Origin: Merluccius polli
Taxonomy: Eukaryota; Chordata; Actinopteri; Gadiformes; Merlucciidae
Direction: 5' to 3'
Assembly (NCBI GenBank): GCA_030340625.1
Contig: JAOPHQ010006624.1
Coordinates: 1 to 64,000, forward strand
DNA length: 64,000 nucleotides
Shown: positions 1-11,881 of the stretch, piece by piece
Layout: every line of letters begins with the position of its first letter
Numbering within the stretch: the first letter of the stretch is position 1
Program-made: the position numbers and the translations under genes
Notes under the pieces: model-generated
What the model was told of the DNA's origin: nothing
What the model saw: the letters and a program-made list of their open reading frames with translations, nothing else
The model's database searches: none

Positions 1-1301
1 GGGGGGCGGGTTATAGGAGGAAGGCTTGCTGACGACGTTCCCCCCCCCCCCCGGCTGGTGTAGTAGTAGCCTGGGCTGAGGGATGAGAGATGAGCCAGGA
101 TATAAGGGGTGAGCACCAGAGCTAAGTGTGGGTGTTCCTGTTGTCGGGGTCAGGGTTTGTCAGTGTTTATCAGCGCCGCCGCGGTGCGGAAGGAGGGAGA
201 GGTGGGGTAGGGTTGTGTGTGTGTGTGTGTGTGTGTGTGGGGGGGGGGTGGCTGTCATTAAGAAGTGATTATACGGGATTGTCTCTACTGTGGGGGGAGA
301 AATGGGGTTGGGTGGGGATGGCGTGGGGGGGGAAAATGGCACACTTATTATTGTCCTCCCACGCTCTGTGCTGATTGAAGGAGGGACGGAGGGAGGATTT
401 GGTGATGATCGGGGCTAATTGAGCTGAAACGCTGTCCAACGTTAGGGAAGAGAGAGGAGCATTGTCGGGGGGCAGGAGAGATGGGGCTGTTCGGAGGGTA
501 GCGTTGTGTGTGTATGTGTTGTGTGTGTGTGTGTGTGTGTGTGTGTGGTGTGGTGTCAAACTAAATGGGAGTCAACACTCCCGCTACGCGCCGCGGTGCA
601 CACCTGGTTGCATGCGCCAGCTCCTATCTGTCCAGCTGTCTTTCTGTCTGTCTGTGCCCACTCAACCACCTACAGCACCCCCCCCCACCCCCCACCACCC
701 ACCCCCCCCTGCTTCCTGCGGTGCTCCAGACACAGAGACTCTGGGCCGGCTCCGGTGATGCACTGGGTCCTGCGGCATGTCCGGGCGGCCCGGCCTTAAT
801 GGCACACTGGCTTTCCTCGGCCCAGTGAGTCAGAACTGCTCTACAGCCACTCGCTTAGCCGTGAATCATGAGAAATGGGCGGCGGGTGGCACCCGGTGGA
901 CCGTGACCGGGACAGGGAATCAAGGATTTGTGCGTGTGTGTGTGTGTGTGTGTGTGTGCGTGCGTGCGTGTGTGTGTGTGCAAGTCTACTTGTTGGCCTG
1001 TGTTTGTGTGTGGCGATGCGTCTATTCCCCAATGTGTGCATATGTATGCAAGTCTGCAGCCATCAGGTTTTTGCACAATGTTTTTACAACACATTGTCAA
1101 AAATGGCATTCAAGGATCTTGCATATTCCAGCACATCTGTCTGTGTGTGTGTGTGTGGGTAATCAATGGGATGATTTGAACATGAACTGGTTACATGGTT
1201 AATGGGGTGTGTGCTATTCTCTCCTGTATAATACCGTTGACCCAGAAAGCTCACTTGCCCGAAAAGGTGCATGTGTGCACTGCACAGGTTTAGAAAATGT
1301 A

Positions 1302-1348
<47 letters not shown>

Positions 1349-1625
1349 AGGCTCCAGCGTGCACTGCCTTGCTGCAATACGGTTGACGCAGCAGTGTGTC
1401 TCCCCCAGTGGAGCATTTGGAAGGCTGTCAGGGAGATGAATGAGTGCTGTTATATCAACTACTGTTCTCTGCCTGTCTGCGTCTCTCTCTCTCTCTCTCC
1501 CTCTTTTGGTTTTCTCAAAGCAGCATGCTCCATTTCTTCCTTCCCTGTTCTTTCTCTCCACTTCAGCGGCGTATTTTCTCCTCTTTCGAACATTCACTCT
1601 CCCTGATCATCCCTTACCATGCTCA

Positions 1626-1677
<52 letters not shown>

Positions 1678-1898
1678 TCCCTCTCTCCCCCCCCCCCCTC
1701 CGTCCGTCCCCCTCTCTTAACCCTGTGCTTTCTCTCTTTTCTCTTCTTTCCCCTTTTCTTTTCACTCCTCCTTTCTTCTACAGCCTAAGATCATGTCACC
1801 CTATTATGTGGCAGGGTGCCCTTTAAAAAGCGCCAGCAGCATCCCATGTGAAAGGATGCTGCAACAAGCTCTATGAGGGGCAGCAGGCGGCCGCACAC
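1..1898. repeat. Microsatellite-dense segment
   Basis: It holds (TG)n at 214-238, 507-547, 933-980 and 1305-1342, a (TC)n block at 1628-1689, and short G and C runs. The intervening DNA shows no gene-like signal. Confidence 0.9.
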
Positions 1899-2229
1899 TA
1901 GGGCTGCAACTAGCCATTATTTTCATAGTCGATTACTGTAACCTAACGATCATTTTTAGATTCATTATTTAGTCTAGAAAATGGCATAAATAATAGGAAA
2001 TTAGGAAAAAGTTACCATACCATACATTTGCTTGCTTTATCTGACAAGCAGCCGGAAGTATTCATTTTATAATGATCCCTGAACCTTTGAACATTTGAAT
2101 TTCTGAAGCATCAAGCAGCAAATGTCAGATGTTTGTACTCGATACATTACCCATTTACCTAACGATAAATCGATTTAAAAAATGTGATTTATTTGTCGAT
2201 CGCCGAATCGATTAATCGTTGCAGCCCTA
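1899..2229. mobile_element. hAT-type MITE
   Basis: It has perfect 12-bp terminal inverted repeats: TAGGGCTGCAAC at 1899-1910 and its complement GTTGCAGCCCTA at 2218-2229. The flanking 8-mers ccgcacac and ctgcacgc match at 6 of 8 bases, as for an aged hAT target-site duplication. The AT-rich interior has palindromic CGATTAATCG motifs and no coding frame. This end sequence is common in fish genomes, as I recall. Confidence 0.82.
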
Positions 2230-2236
2230 CTGCACG

Positions 2237-2285
<49 letters not shown>

Positions 2286-3655
2286 CCTATATTCTACTTA
2301 CCAACCTCTGCATCGTGGAGTTGAGTCATTTGTCTTGAATATTACACCTTGTTTACGCTCACCACCCCCCCCCCCCCCCCTCTCGCGTCGCTGCAATCGA
2401 TGGCAATTCAGGTGGACAGATTAGGGGACAAATAAACAGTGACATGGTTGCCCCAGACTCCCTTCCACCCCCGACGCACAAACACACACACACACACACA
2501 CACAGCTGGGGTGTGCTATATGATTAGAGATGACAAGGGACAGACGGACAGATCGTGCTCCTACGATGGAGGTAGGTGGGGGGGGGGGGGGGGGGGTAAA
2601 ACACTCCTCTGGGGTCCAAATATGGCACGGGACACAAACACATGGCCCCAAGAAGATTTCAATCATTAGTAGAAAATCAAACGTTCAGACATTCATCTTG
2701 GCGGAGGTGGGAGGTTGTTGTTTCGATGTGTGTGCGTGTGTGTGTGTGTGTGAGGGGTTAGGAAGATGGAGAGAGAGAGAGAAAGAGAGAAAGGGGGGGA
2801 AACTGCCAACTCATCCTTTTCCTGATCGCAGCTGACGATATGGAGATGGGGCTCCATTAAAATTGTCAGCTGGTGGAGGGTTGGCTCACCTGGATGGTGA
2901 TTGAAACGAATTGCATGTCAGTGCAGCAGCACCATTTGAAATTGTTTAACCAGTGCCTCCTACATCACCCCATGTGTTGGGTGGCCAATTCTCCCAGAGG
3001 GAGTGAGTGAGTAAAAAAGAGAGAGAGAGAGAGAGAGAGACGGATGGGTGGGGGGGGGGCTTGCAGAAACCGCCCACCGAGATTGGTTAATCTGTCTGTC
3101 GTGATTAATTAGTTAAGCTGGACGCAGCATCATGTGCTCGTTTCCTCCCTGAGGAGCGTTAAACGCCCCATGCGCCTTCCTTCCAAGGACCGTGAAAATG
3201 TATAATACCAGACCCTCCCACCGTAGCTAGGTGTGTGTGTGAGGCGCACCGCCCTCCGGGGGCCGCGGCCCGGCCCACTAGCCCGGCCCAGCCCTCTCCC
3301 AGGCCTGGCCACAGAGCCATTGGCTGCTGCATGGCCGCATCCCTTCTCCACGCCGATCGATAGCGACGCTGTCAGCAAGATGAATGGAGGCTTTAGGAAG
3401 TCCATTTTAATGAAGGCGAGGGAGAAGGAGCAAGGGGCGAGGAGCTACTGGGAGGGGTGTGTGTGGTTGTGTGGTTGTGAGGGGAGTGTGTATGTGCGTG
3501 TGTGTTTGTGTGTGTGTGTGCGTTTTCTGTATTGGGGGTGATGGTGGTGGTGATGGTGGGGGGGGGGGCTGCTGAGTAGAGAGCAGTAAAGCAAGGAGGA
3601 GATGAATATAGAGAAAGACGAAAAAGGAAAAAAAAGGAGAGAACAAGTGTAAAGG

Positions 3656-3693
<38 letters not shown>

Positions 3694-5046
3694 CGCGCGC
3701 ACCCAGCAGCGGTGTGTTTGGGCCTCTGTGTTTTTTATGTTTATTGAGCCAACGTGTAGAATGATGTGTGTGCTGCGTAATGCAGTCTCCAGAGGCCCAA
3801 GGCGAGGGGAAATGAGGATGGGGTGCGGTGTGGGGGTGGGGCGGCGGTTGATTTAGCTACAGTGAGACCTATTTCTATCCCCGCAGTGCGAAATGGCTCT
3901 TCCTATACGTTACAGTAGCTTGTCGCATGCACCCCCCCCCCCACACACCCCCCACCCGGTACATACACACACACATACATACATTCATACGTACGCCCAG
4001 ACCCATATTACCGGACTGCAGGGATTTCATTCGGCCTGAGCCGCGCCAACACGACCGCATTAAGCCCTCGGTCTCATGAATCACACCGGCGGCTGTGCGG
4101 ATGGCGGCGGCGGTGAACGCTCACTGTTATCGCGGGATCCAAAGGCGAGTCGCCGCGCCGCTGGCCTCTACCTCGCCGACGCTTTGGCCTGCGTGGTTGC
4201 GTTCCGCGAAGACGTGCGCGGAAAAAGGGCGCATTTATTTGCACGTACAAAGGAGGTTTTACTTCTGTACTTCACATTTGAAATTAAACGACACCAAGTT
4301 CACGGCCACATATAGAATCTGGATGGTGAATATGCACCTTCGACTCTTGCGCATGCCTGTGTGTGTGTGTGTGTGTGTGTGTTTTTTATAGATATATCCT
4401 GATTAAATAAATAAATAATCTATCCTTGAGAAGAATAGACGTGCTATGAAGTGCCGCGATGCTGCGTTCTGCACTTTTTACACACGTTTTCCAAGCATTC
4501 CTGTACAGAGCACATTGTGTTCTGCTCTAATATACGCAGAAAACCCTGCCTGGTAATTGGTGATTAGCTTCGAGGGTCAGGGGTTCAGGGACGGCAGCGC
4601 TAACAACAACAACAACAGCAGCAACAATGTCGTCCTCTGGGTACGACTCACGTGAGACTTCCCGCGTCTCTCTGTATTGGAACAATTACTGGCCCCTGAT
4701 TTGCCCAATGCCGCTGTATGGAGATCGGTATTGACGTATGGTACTGGCCGCGGGCCGAGCTCCCCTTGTCATTGGGGGGGGGGGGGGGGGACTCGGGATA
4801 TGCGATGCGACCGAGTCGGTGCAGATGGAAGAAGACCCGAACGGCGGTGGGAAATAGTTGAGGAAAAAACAACAGGCACTTACAGAGTTGTGGCAGCAAG
4901 ACAAATGATTTGTTGATGTTGAAAAAATGTGAAGGTTATATGCCGTTTTATAACTGCAATGCCCCTGTGTGTTTGTGTCTCTGTGTCTGTGTGTGTGTGC
5001 GTGTGCTCATCAGTGTGTGTGTGTGTGTGTGTGTGTGCGTGCGAAC

Positions 5047-5077
<31 letters not shown>

Positions 5078-5110
5078 TAAGGGGGGGGGGGGGGGGGGGG
5101 GGGGGGGGGA
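2230..5110. repeat. Microsatellites and G/C runs
   Basis: It holds (CA)n at 2239-2282 and 2481-2503, a G-run at 2577-2596, (GA)n near 3018-3040, (TG)n at 3660-3687 and 4360-4381, and (GA)n at 5047-5072. At 5081-5109 is a 29-base G homopolymer. Between them 3230-3400 and 4080-4240 are CpG-rich but show no splice-bounded coding sequence. Confidence 0.85.
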
Positions 5111-5470
5111 GAAAAAGAGAGCCAGCCAACATGGCGGCCAACAACCACAGCTGGAGAGGTGTCATCTAGCTTGTTCTCTTCACGGCCGCGCGGCTTCTCG
5201 CTGCTCCTCTGTGTCGTCTGTTTCGGCGTTTGTGTCAGTGTTTCCAGTGTTTTTAGTGTCCTCTCTCACAAAGGCGAGCCGCGAGACTCGCGGTAATCCG
5301 GCAGTTTGTGATTCCATCCTTCCGTGCTGCGTAACGTTAGCCGAAGACGCCGGCGGTACAGAAAGCACCGCGGCGACTGGAGCTCATGTCACGCCGATGA
5401 AGAGGTTGTGTTGCCTGCGTGCAGTGGACCGGCGGGAGGGGGGGGGGTGGGGGGGTTGCGTGTTTAAGTG
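5111..5470 (+). promoter_or_regulatory. CpG-rich patch with a YY1-like site (candidate promoter)
   Basis: AACATGGCGGC at 5128-5138 matches the YY1 consensus AANATGGCGGC, which in vertebrates often sits at transcription starts of TATA-less promoters. CpGs are frequent to about 5400. The ATG inside the motif opens a frame of only twelve codons (MAANNHSW...), so it is not a convincing start. Whether transcription begins here cannot be seen. Confidence 0.3.
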
Positions 5471-5669
5471 AGGGATCTACATTTTCCTGGAGAAGCTGGA
5501 CTTCCCCCCACCCTTCACCGCTTCACGTCTGCCTGAAACAGGACACCGCATGGGGGGGGGGAGAAAAAATCTCCAGTCTCCCTTCCCTCCCCCCGTCTCT
5601 CTTTTCTTCCTTTCTTCCTCTCCTCAGAGCCTTGCGAGAGAAGAAGTCAAGCGATTGTAGCTGGTCTCT

Positions 5670-6560
5670 AGCTGTAGTCCAGACACCAGCGCTTTGGACG
5701 TCCCCCAGCTGTAGTCCAGAGACCAGCGCTTTGGACGTCCCCCAGCTGTAGTCCAGAGACCAGCGCTCTGGACGTCCCCCAGCTGTAGTCCAGAGACCAG
5801 CGCTCTGGACGTCTCCAGCTGTAGTCTAGAGACCAGCGCTATGGACGTCCCCAGCTGTAGTCCAGAGACCAGCGCTCTGGACGTCCACAGCTGTAGTCCA
5901 GAGACCAGTGCTCTGGACGTCCACAGCTGTAGTCCGGAGACCAGCGCTCTGGACGTCCACAGCTGTAGTCCGGAGACCAGTGCTCTGAACGTCCCCAGCT
6001 GTAGTCCAGAGACCAGGACTCTGGACGCCTCCAACTGTAGTCTAGAGACCAGCGCTATGGACGTCCACAGCTGTAGTCTAGAGACTAGCGCTCTGGACGT
6101 CCACAGCTGTAGTCCAGAGACCAGCGCTCTGGACGTCCACAGCTGTAGTCCAGAGACCAGTGCTCTGGACGTCCACAGCTGTAGTCCGGAGACCAGCGCT
6201 CTGGACGTCCACAGCTGTAGTCCGGAGACCAGTGCTCTGAACGTCCCCAGCTGTAGTCCAGAGACCAGGACTCTGGACGCCTCCAACTGTAGTCTAGAGA
6301 CCAGCGCTATGGACGTCCACAGCTGTAGTCTAGAGACTAGCGCTCTGGACGTCCACAGCTGTAGTCCGGACACCAGCGCTATGGACGTCCACAGCTGTAG
6401 TCCAGAGACCAGCGCTCTGGACGTCCCCAGCTGTAGTCCAGAGACCAGTGCTCTGGACGTCCCCAGCTGTAGTCCAGAGACCAGTGCTGTGGACGTCCAC
6501 AGCTGTAGTCCAGAGACCAGCGCTCTGGACATCCCCAGCTGTAGTCCAGAGACAAGCGTG
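5670..6560. repeat. 36-bp minisatellite, 24 full units plus a partial one
   Basis: Units start AGCTGTAGTCC... Unit starts read at 5670, 5707, 5744, 5781 and 5817, then every 36 bp from 5853 to 6537. The first three are 37 bp, having one extra C. Units 5853-6104 (seven) recur unchanged as 6105-6356, a 252-bp higher-order copy. Each unit is rich in palindromes: ACAGCTGT, GGACGTCC, and CCAGAG paired with CTCTGG. Because 36 is divisible by three, both strands stay open (12-residue repeats), which by itself is not evidence of coding. Confidence 0.95.
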
Positions 6561-7101
6561 TCTACAGAGAGATAGTATAAGTAAGGTTAACAGGCTGTGG
6601 TTTGGTGTGGGTATATGTGTGTGTGTGTGTGTTTGTGTATGTTGTTGTGGTTGTATTTGTGTGTGTGTGTGTGTGTGTGTGCACATGTGCGTGAAAGGCT
6701 CCTTATTGTGAGTGAACCAGGGGTCCTCCAGAGCCCCGGGGTCAGCTGAGCTCCAGCGTTTGAAGTGTGCATTATATATAGCTGCGGCGCACACAGGGAT
6801 GTGGGAGACTGCATTTTTGCAGCGTGAGGAAATGGCCTTGTGCAAGACTCCCTGACAACCATGCCAGAGCCGGGGATTATTGCTCCCCGCTTTGACTAGC
6901 CCCGCATCTCGGAACAACCCACATACACATATATGTCCATTCAGCCTGCTCACTCCTGCTGTCTATCCCTCCTACTCCGCTCTCTCTCTCTCTCTATCTT
7001 TCTCCACCTCTCTCTCTTTCTCCATCGCTCCCTTTTTCTCTTTTTTCCCCTTTTGTCCCCCAGCTAAAGCACTGTCAGCATTCTCGTCCCCGTGGCACCA
7101 G

Positions 7102-7132
<31 letters not shown>

Positions 7133-7518
7133 TGCCCCGCCCCCCTGCCCTCCCCTGGACATGGGCCAGGTGTCTGTGCGAGGAGGTGGAAGGAAGGCGT
7201 GTGTTATTTGTGTGTGTGTGTGTGTGTTTTTGTGTGTGTGTGTGCGGAAAATGCTCACAGACAGCAATAAAATGGGTAGAAAAATACGAGGGCCCCGAGT
7301 GAGTGAAATGAAAGCAGTCCATCTTAGGAGCGGACGGTGGCCTACAGGGTTCCTTGCTCTTAAACGCGCACGCCGCTACGCTCTCCTAACAACAGAGCAC
7401 CGCTATTCTTCTATACATCAATTTCAGACCGCTGCTGCAGACTGCAGACTGTCAGTAATTGTGCACACAGCAAGGACACGAATAGATACAGCGGAATCGG
7501 GAGGATGGTAAAATACCG
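6561..7518. repeat. Spacer with TG, CT and C-homopolymer tracts
   Basis: It holds (TG)n at 6611-6690, a CT-rich tract at 6976-7060, a 29-base C homopolymer at 7104-7132 and (TG)n at 7207-7243. No gene-like sequence was seen. Confidence 0.8.
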
Positions 7519-7630
7519 CTGTCAGAGACGGCCAGTTACAGTTACAGTCGGTTTGGTATAAAGCAGAGATCGCTGAAGCTGCCGACAGATGTAATTGTAG
7601 CTGCGGGCTTTGGCAAACTGCAGCCGTTAT
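7519..7630. repeat. Diverged duplicate, copy 1
   Basis: The segment around agagacggccagt, aaagcagagatcgctg, acagatgtaattgtagc and ggcaaactg recurs in the same order and orientation at 8508-8625, with small substitutions and an insert. It is a local direct duplication or two copies of one unrecognised repeat family. Confidence 0.75.
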
Positions 7631-8261
7631 TGTTGAGCCGACGGAAATTCGTCGTGTGTGCCTTTTAAGAAAAGACGTGACGGCATGTAAACAGAGCACT
7701 GCAGAGTTTAGTTGACTAGTTAAGAGCGGAGCTGCGCGGTTTTCTGACCGTGTCGATAAGTTTACACATAAAGGAAGACCGCTAAGGACCTTGGAATAAG
7801 TGAAACATCACTTTAACGAAGGAGATGGAATCAGCGGGATCACTGTTTATTGGAATGAGTCAGGCCAACACCCAATCAAATGTAATAGTTTTGCCTGTGA
7901 TACGCCCTGCGCATATCCATATGGGCGTGCGGAGACAAGGACGGCGACGCTGTTCTCTGGTCCTACCAGGAGGCAGCAGCTGTGGCAGCTAAGCGTGTGT
8001 GTATGTCGAATAAATGGTTCAACTGATTTTACTACGCCGGGTTTGGGTTGTTTATGAAAATGGTGCGATCGCCAGCGTATACGTTATTATATGGCTTATG
8101 AGAAATGATACGCGGTGTAATCTAGTATCCCACACATTCAAAGGTCAGTGTTGAAGTGACAATTAAATGTATTATTCTCTCTTTCTGCTGAATGCAGCTG
8201 GGATTTCACTGCATAAGAAAAGTTGAATGAGAAAACGACTCCAGCCATCGATACCGGATGC
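7631..8261. other. Unique spacer between duplicate copies
   Basis: No repeat array, splice-bounded frame or recognised element is visible here. The short open frame at 7800-8057 has no family resemblance I can name. Confidence 0.5.
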
Positions 8262-8322
8262 CAAAAATTGGGCCAGTATCGCTCCCCACGCCGATACCCA
8301 GTATCGAATTAGTGCATCCCTA
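8262..8322. mobile_element. hAT-like MITE fragment, one end only
   Basis: The text agccatcgataccgg ... gtatcgaattagtgcatccct ends in GTGCATCCCTA, the complement of the TAGGGATGCAC end found on many fish hAT MITEs, with the usual repeated GTATCG core. No matching left end was found, so it is truncated or decayed. Confidence 0.5.
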
Positions 8323-8328
8323 CATAAT

Positions 8329-8625
8329 TAAATAGCTTCATTATTTCAGACATAAATCCGGCGCTGGGTTGGGTGTAGAGAGTGTGTGTGTGTGTGTGTG
8401 TGTGGGGGGGGGGTCTCTCGGCCAGCAAAAGGCCTCCTCCTCCTCTACCTCCTCATCCTCTCGGTGCGGCGCGGTACTGACAGACAGACTGAATGTCAAT
8501 AACCGCCGTTAGAGACGGCCAGTCTCTGACAGTTAGAGTCAGTTTGGTGTAAAGCAGAGATCGCTGGAGCTGCCAACAGATGTAATTGTAGCCGTGGGCT
8601 TTAGCCTATGGCAAACTGTAGCCGC
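8329..8625. repeat. Diverged duplicate, copy 2 (two shared blocks)
   Basis: Its first block (agcttcattatttcagacat..., a CCT-rich tract, then cggtactgacagaca) recurs at 9482-9710. Its second block (8508-8625) recurs at 7519-7630. Copy 2 therefore links the two flanking partial copies. Confidence 0.75.
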
Positions 8626-9481
8626 GGGTGTTTGTGTGTGTATGCGCATGCACACATAGACACTTAGACACATACTGTACATGCAGCGTCTGCACTTGTG
8701 TGATTATGTACTGCACCTGTGCATAGTACTGTACACACAAGTGCGTACACACATGTTTTTTTTTTTAGACTGGGCAATAATGTAATGCTATTCGGAGACT
8801 TTCGGCGAGTGTCCTGTTATGTTCCTGCTGAAATGGCCGCCGGTCCTCGCGAACGGTGCTGTGATAGGATCGGTTATGTGGGTGATATGCACTGTTTCGG
8901 TTGTTCATGAATGTGTGAGCGGTCCGCCTAATGGGATTGCGTATTGGCCTAATAACTTGCGTGTGTCAATAAAGTGTGTGTGAGGGAGTATGTGGGTGTC
9001 TCCATCTGTGTGTGTGTGTGTGTGTACGTGTACCCCTGTGTTCATAACGTGCAGGCATGCATGCATGCCTGTGTGTGTGTGTTCCTCTGTGTGAATGCCT
9101 GTGTGTGTGTATGTTCCTCTGGGTGTGTGTGTGTGTGTGTGTGTATTGAGTCAGCCGCCTGTGTGAATATGTGCATCGGCACGTCCTGGACTTCATTGGC
9201 TCTCAGCGAGGCGCCCGGGTGATTAGTGCTTGTGATCCTCTGAAGAGTTAATGATGAGAGAAACGCTCGCTCCGCGGAGGCCAATCACAGCGGCCCCGTC
9301 GCTCCGGCGCAACGGCCGGGCTTATCTCACACGCATCGTGCGTGCGCGTGGGTCACGCACACGCATGCTTGAGCGTCTGCGTGATGCGATGCGATGTCGG
9401 GCCCCCGACAGCGTCAGAATATGCGTGATATCTTTGTCTGAGGAAATGACATTTGGGAGTATGTGGGCATACAAAGCAGAA
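8626..9481. other. Spacer with TG tracts and a perfect palindrome
   Basis: (TG)n tracts lie at 9009-9024 and 9126-9144. AGGCATGCATGCATGCCT at 9053-9070 is an 18-bp perfect palindrome inside TG repeats. 9250-9420 is CpG-rich with CGCACGC-type tracts. No gene was seen. Confidence 0.6.
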
Positions 9482-9760
9482 TCCATGATTATATAGCTTC
9501 ATTATTCCAGACATAAATCCGGCGCCGGGGGGTAGGGTGTGGCGAGGGGGTGGGGGGGGGGTTTGTACTTCCTGCTACCTCTGGGTCTCGTTCCCCTCGT
9601 CCCCCGCTCCAATGTCTGTCGGAGGAGGCCGGCAGAAGCCTTCCTCCTCCTCCTCCTCCTCCTCCTCCTCCTCCTCCTCCTCCTCTCGGCACGGTACTGA
9701 CAGACACGGTACTGACTGCGGTTTGCTGCGTTTTCTCCGACTCATTTTCCGACGTGATTG
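9482..9760. repeat. Diverged duplicate, copy 3, with (CCT)n
   Basis: It shares agcttcattattccagacataaatccggcg and the block after it with 8329-8500. The CCT tract has expanded to about 14 units (9644-9684), against a few interrupted units in copy 2. cggtactgacagaca follows in both copies. Confidence 0.75.
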
Positions 9761-9829
9761 AAGTTCGCAGTGGGTAGCTTTTCATCAGCGTCGAGCAGAC
9801 AAAACAACACGTAGTTCCTCTGTTGTCCT

Positions 9830-9945
9830 TGTCTGTGTGTGTGTGTGTGTTTGACTGTGTGTGTGTGTGTGTGTGCATACGTGTATTTCCGTATGTCATT
9901 TGTGTGTGTGTGTGTGTGTGTGCATACGTGTATTTCCGTATGTCA

Positions 9946-9978
<33 letters not shown>

Positions 9979-10050
9979 ATGTGTGTGTGTATATGTGTAT
10001 TTCTCCATGTCATTTGTGTGTGTGTGTGTACGTGTGTGCGTGCATCCATA
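9830..10050. repeat. Compound TG satellite with a repeated spacer
   Basis: Three successive blocks read (TG)n followed by gcatacgtgtatttccgtatgtcattt or a close variant (9874, 9922, about 9985). The array has grown by duplicating the spacer with its TG tract. Confidence 0.85.
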
Positions 10051-10636
10051 AACGTGTGTGTGCGAAAAACGCAGCACACCTGCAGCACGGTTGTGTATTT
10101 TCGATACGCCCCCCCCCCCCCCCCATCCCCCCCCCCCTGCACCCCACAGCCTATCTTCAGAAAAAGAAAGAGAAAAAAAAATCATTTCATGGTTGTTATC
10201 TGGGCTGCGCTCGGCAACTTTTACGACTCCCCGCCGAGACCACGGGCACTGTATGCGTATGTATCATTCTCCAGTGCGTGCGCGGGGGGGGGGGGGGGGG
10301 GGGGGGGTGGTGCTTCGCGGGTTTATGGCCTTGCCATAGCCCTAATTATGTTACACCAGCAGCATCACAGCGCACAGACGATCGCCGTCTGAACTCACTG
10401 GACGCCGTTCTTCAAACAGCGCTGGTGTTTTTAGTAGGTCAGCACGTCGTTAAACCGTGATTGGCTGGGTGTGATGAGATGGGCGTCGCGGCGCTATGGC
10501 TACAGGCCTGGTTTTAGCGCGTCACGTCGAGAGCGCCGTCCCTCGGTGTGAACCGGGGGGATGAGAAGTGTAAAGGAGCTTAGTTCGTCGGTACGCTTTG
10601 CTGTCAGGCGCCGCCGCAGAGGCAAGAGGGAAGGAG

Positions 10637-10673
<37 letters not shown>

Positions 10674-10886
10674 GGGACGGAGCCAGTAGTGGCTGCAGAT
10701 GTTAGGATGAGTCACACAGCGTCGTTGGTGTTGGCGCTAGCGCTGGCCTGAAACTCCTTCTATTAACTCCACCCCCCCCTCCCTCTCTCTCTCTATCCTC
10801 TCTCCTGCTTGTGTCTCTCCCTCTCTTTCTCGTTCTATTTTTGCTTTCTCCAAGCGCTGCTCTTCGTATCTTACTCTCTTACTTAA

Positions 10887-10921
<35 letters not shown>

Positions 10922-11134
10922 CTGCTTTTCTTAGTTTCACCCTTTTCTCTGCCTCTTCTGTTTACTTTTCGGTTCTTCTGTGAACCGGGTCCTGACTCTC
11001 GATTATAGTGAGCTGCTGGAGTGTATTTTTCCTGCGTGTCCGAGAACTGCACCGCGTCACTCAGCGGGCGGCGCATTAGTAGGCCCAAATCCATTCTGTT
11101 AGGAACCAGAGCGGGCTATAATACAGCTCTTCTG

Positions 11135-11175
<41 letters not shown>

Positions 11176-11191
11176 GTCCTTCTACCTCCTG

Positions 11192-11233
<42 letters not shown>

Positions 11234-11599
11234 GGAGTCAAATTAGAACAGTGCTTATGTGTGTGTGCCTTAGCGACTAGACACGTTGTCCACTCTCGGC
11301 ATACAAAGTAGGGCGATCGACTCCCAGCTGAAGCCGAGTTTTTCCTTCCGAAAGCGGAGCTGTTTTCCGGAGTCTCGCCCGTGTCCTTGGAGCTGGTGGT
11401 GGGGTTCAGCACAGCCAAGCGTTCCTCCCTCCCTCCCCTCCCTCCCTCCCCTCCCTCCCTCCCTCCCTCCCTCCCTCCCTCCCTCGTTCTCTCCCTCCCT
11501 CCCTGGCAAATCCCTCTGCTTACATTGCGTGACCTGAACACAACTAGCATTCCGGAAAAATCAGGCCTTTAAATTCCTGCACAGTCCCTGCAGAGTGTT
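10051..11599. repeat. Homopolymer, TG, TC and CCCT tracts
   Basis: It includes C-runs near 10109-10137, a 24-base G run at 10284-10307, (TG)n at 10641-10671 and 11195-11230, (TC)n at 10887-10918 and 11141-11173, and a (CCCT)n tract at 11427-11500. The DNA at 10370-10620 is CpG-rich and otherwise featureless. Confidence 0.8.
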
Positions 11600-11639
11600 T
11601 TGGTAAACATATTCCCCTTCTCTCCTGCGTGTCCCTCCC

Positions 11640-11684
<45 letters not shown>

Positions 11685-11746
11685 TTCTGCACTCTCCAGA
11701 GCTCTTCATCTTACTCTCTTACTCCCTTACTTTCTCCCTCTCTCTC

Positions 11747-11797
<51 letters not shown>

Positions 11798-11847
11798 TTC
11801 TGCTCTCCCCAGAGCTCTTCATCTTACTCTCTTACTCCCTTACTTTC

Positions 11848-11881
<34 letters not shown>

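Noticed and set aside
5131..5169. First coding exon of ttc28 at the ATG inside atggcggcc
   Set aside because: The frame ends after twelve codons, shows no donor in frame and does not resemble the TTC28 N terminus as I recall it.
5670..6560. CRISPR-like regular array
   Set aside because: Units are contiguous with no unique spacers, and the context is a vertebrate gene.
5624..6575. A 244-codon plus-strand and a 302-codon minus-strand frame with 12-residue repeats
   Set aside because: A 36-bp period keeps all frames without a stop open. Both strands are equally open and no promoter, signal peptide or splice evidence favours either, so it is annotated as a minisatellite.
9489..10142. 217-codon minus-strand frame
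   Set aside because: It is composed of His-Thr and poly-Gly runs from TG and CCT tracts.
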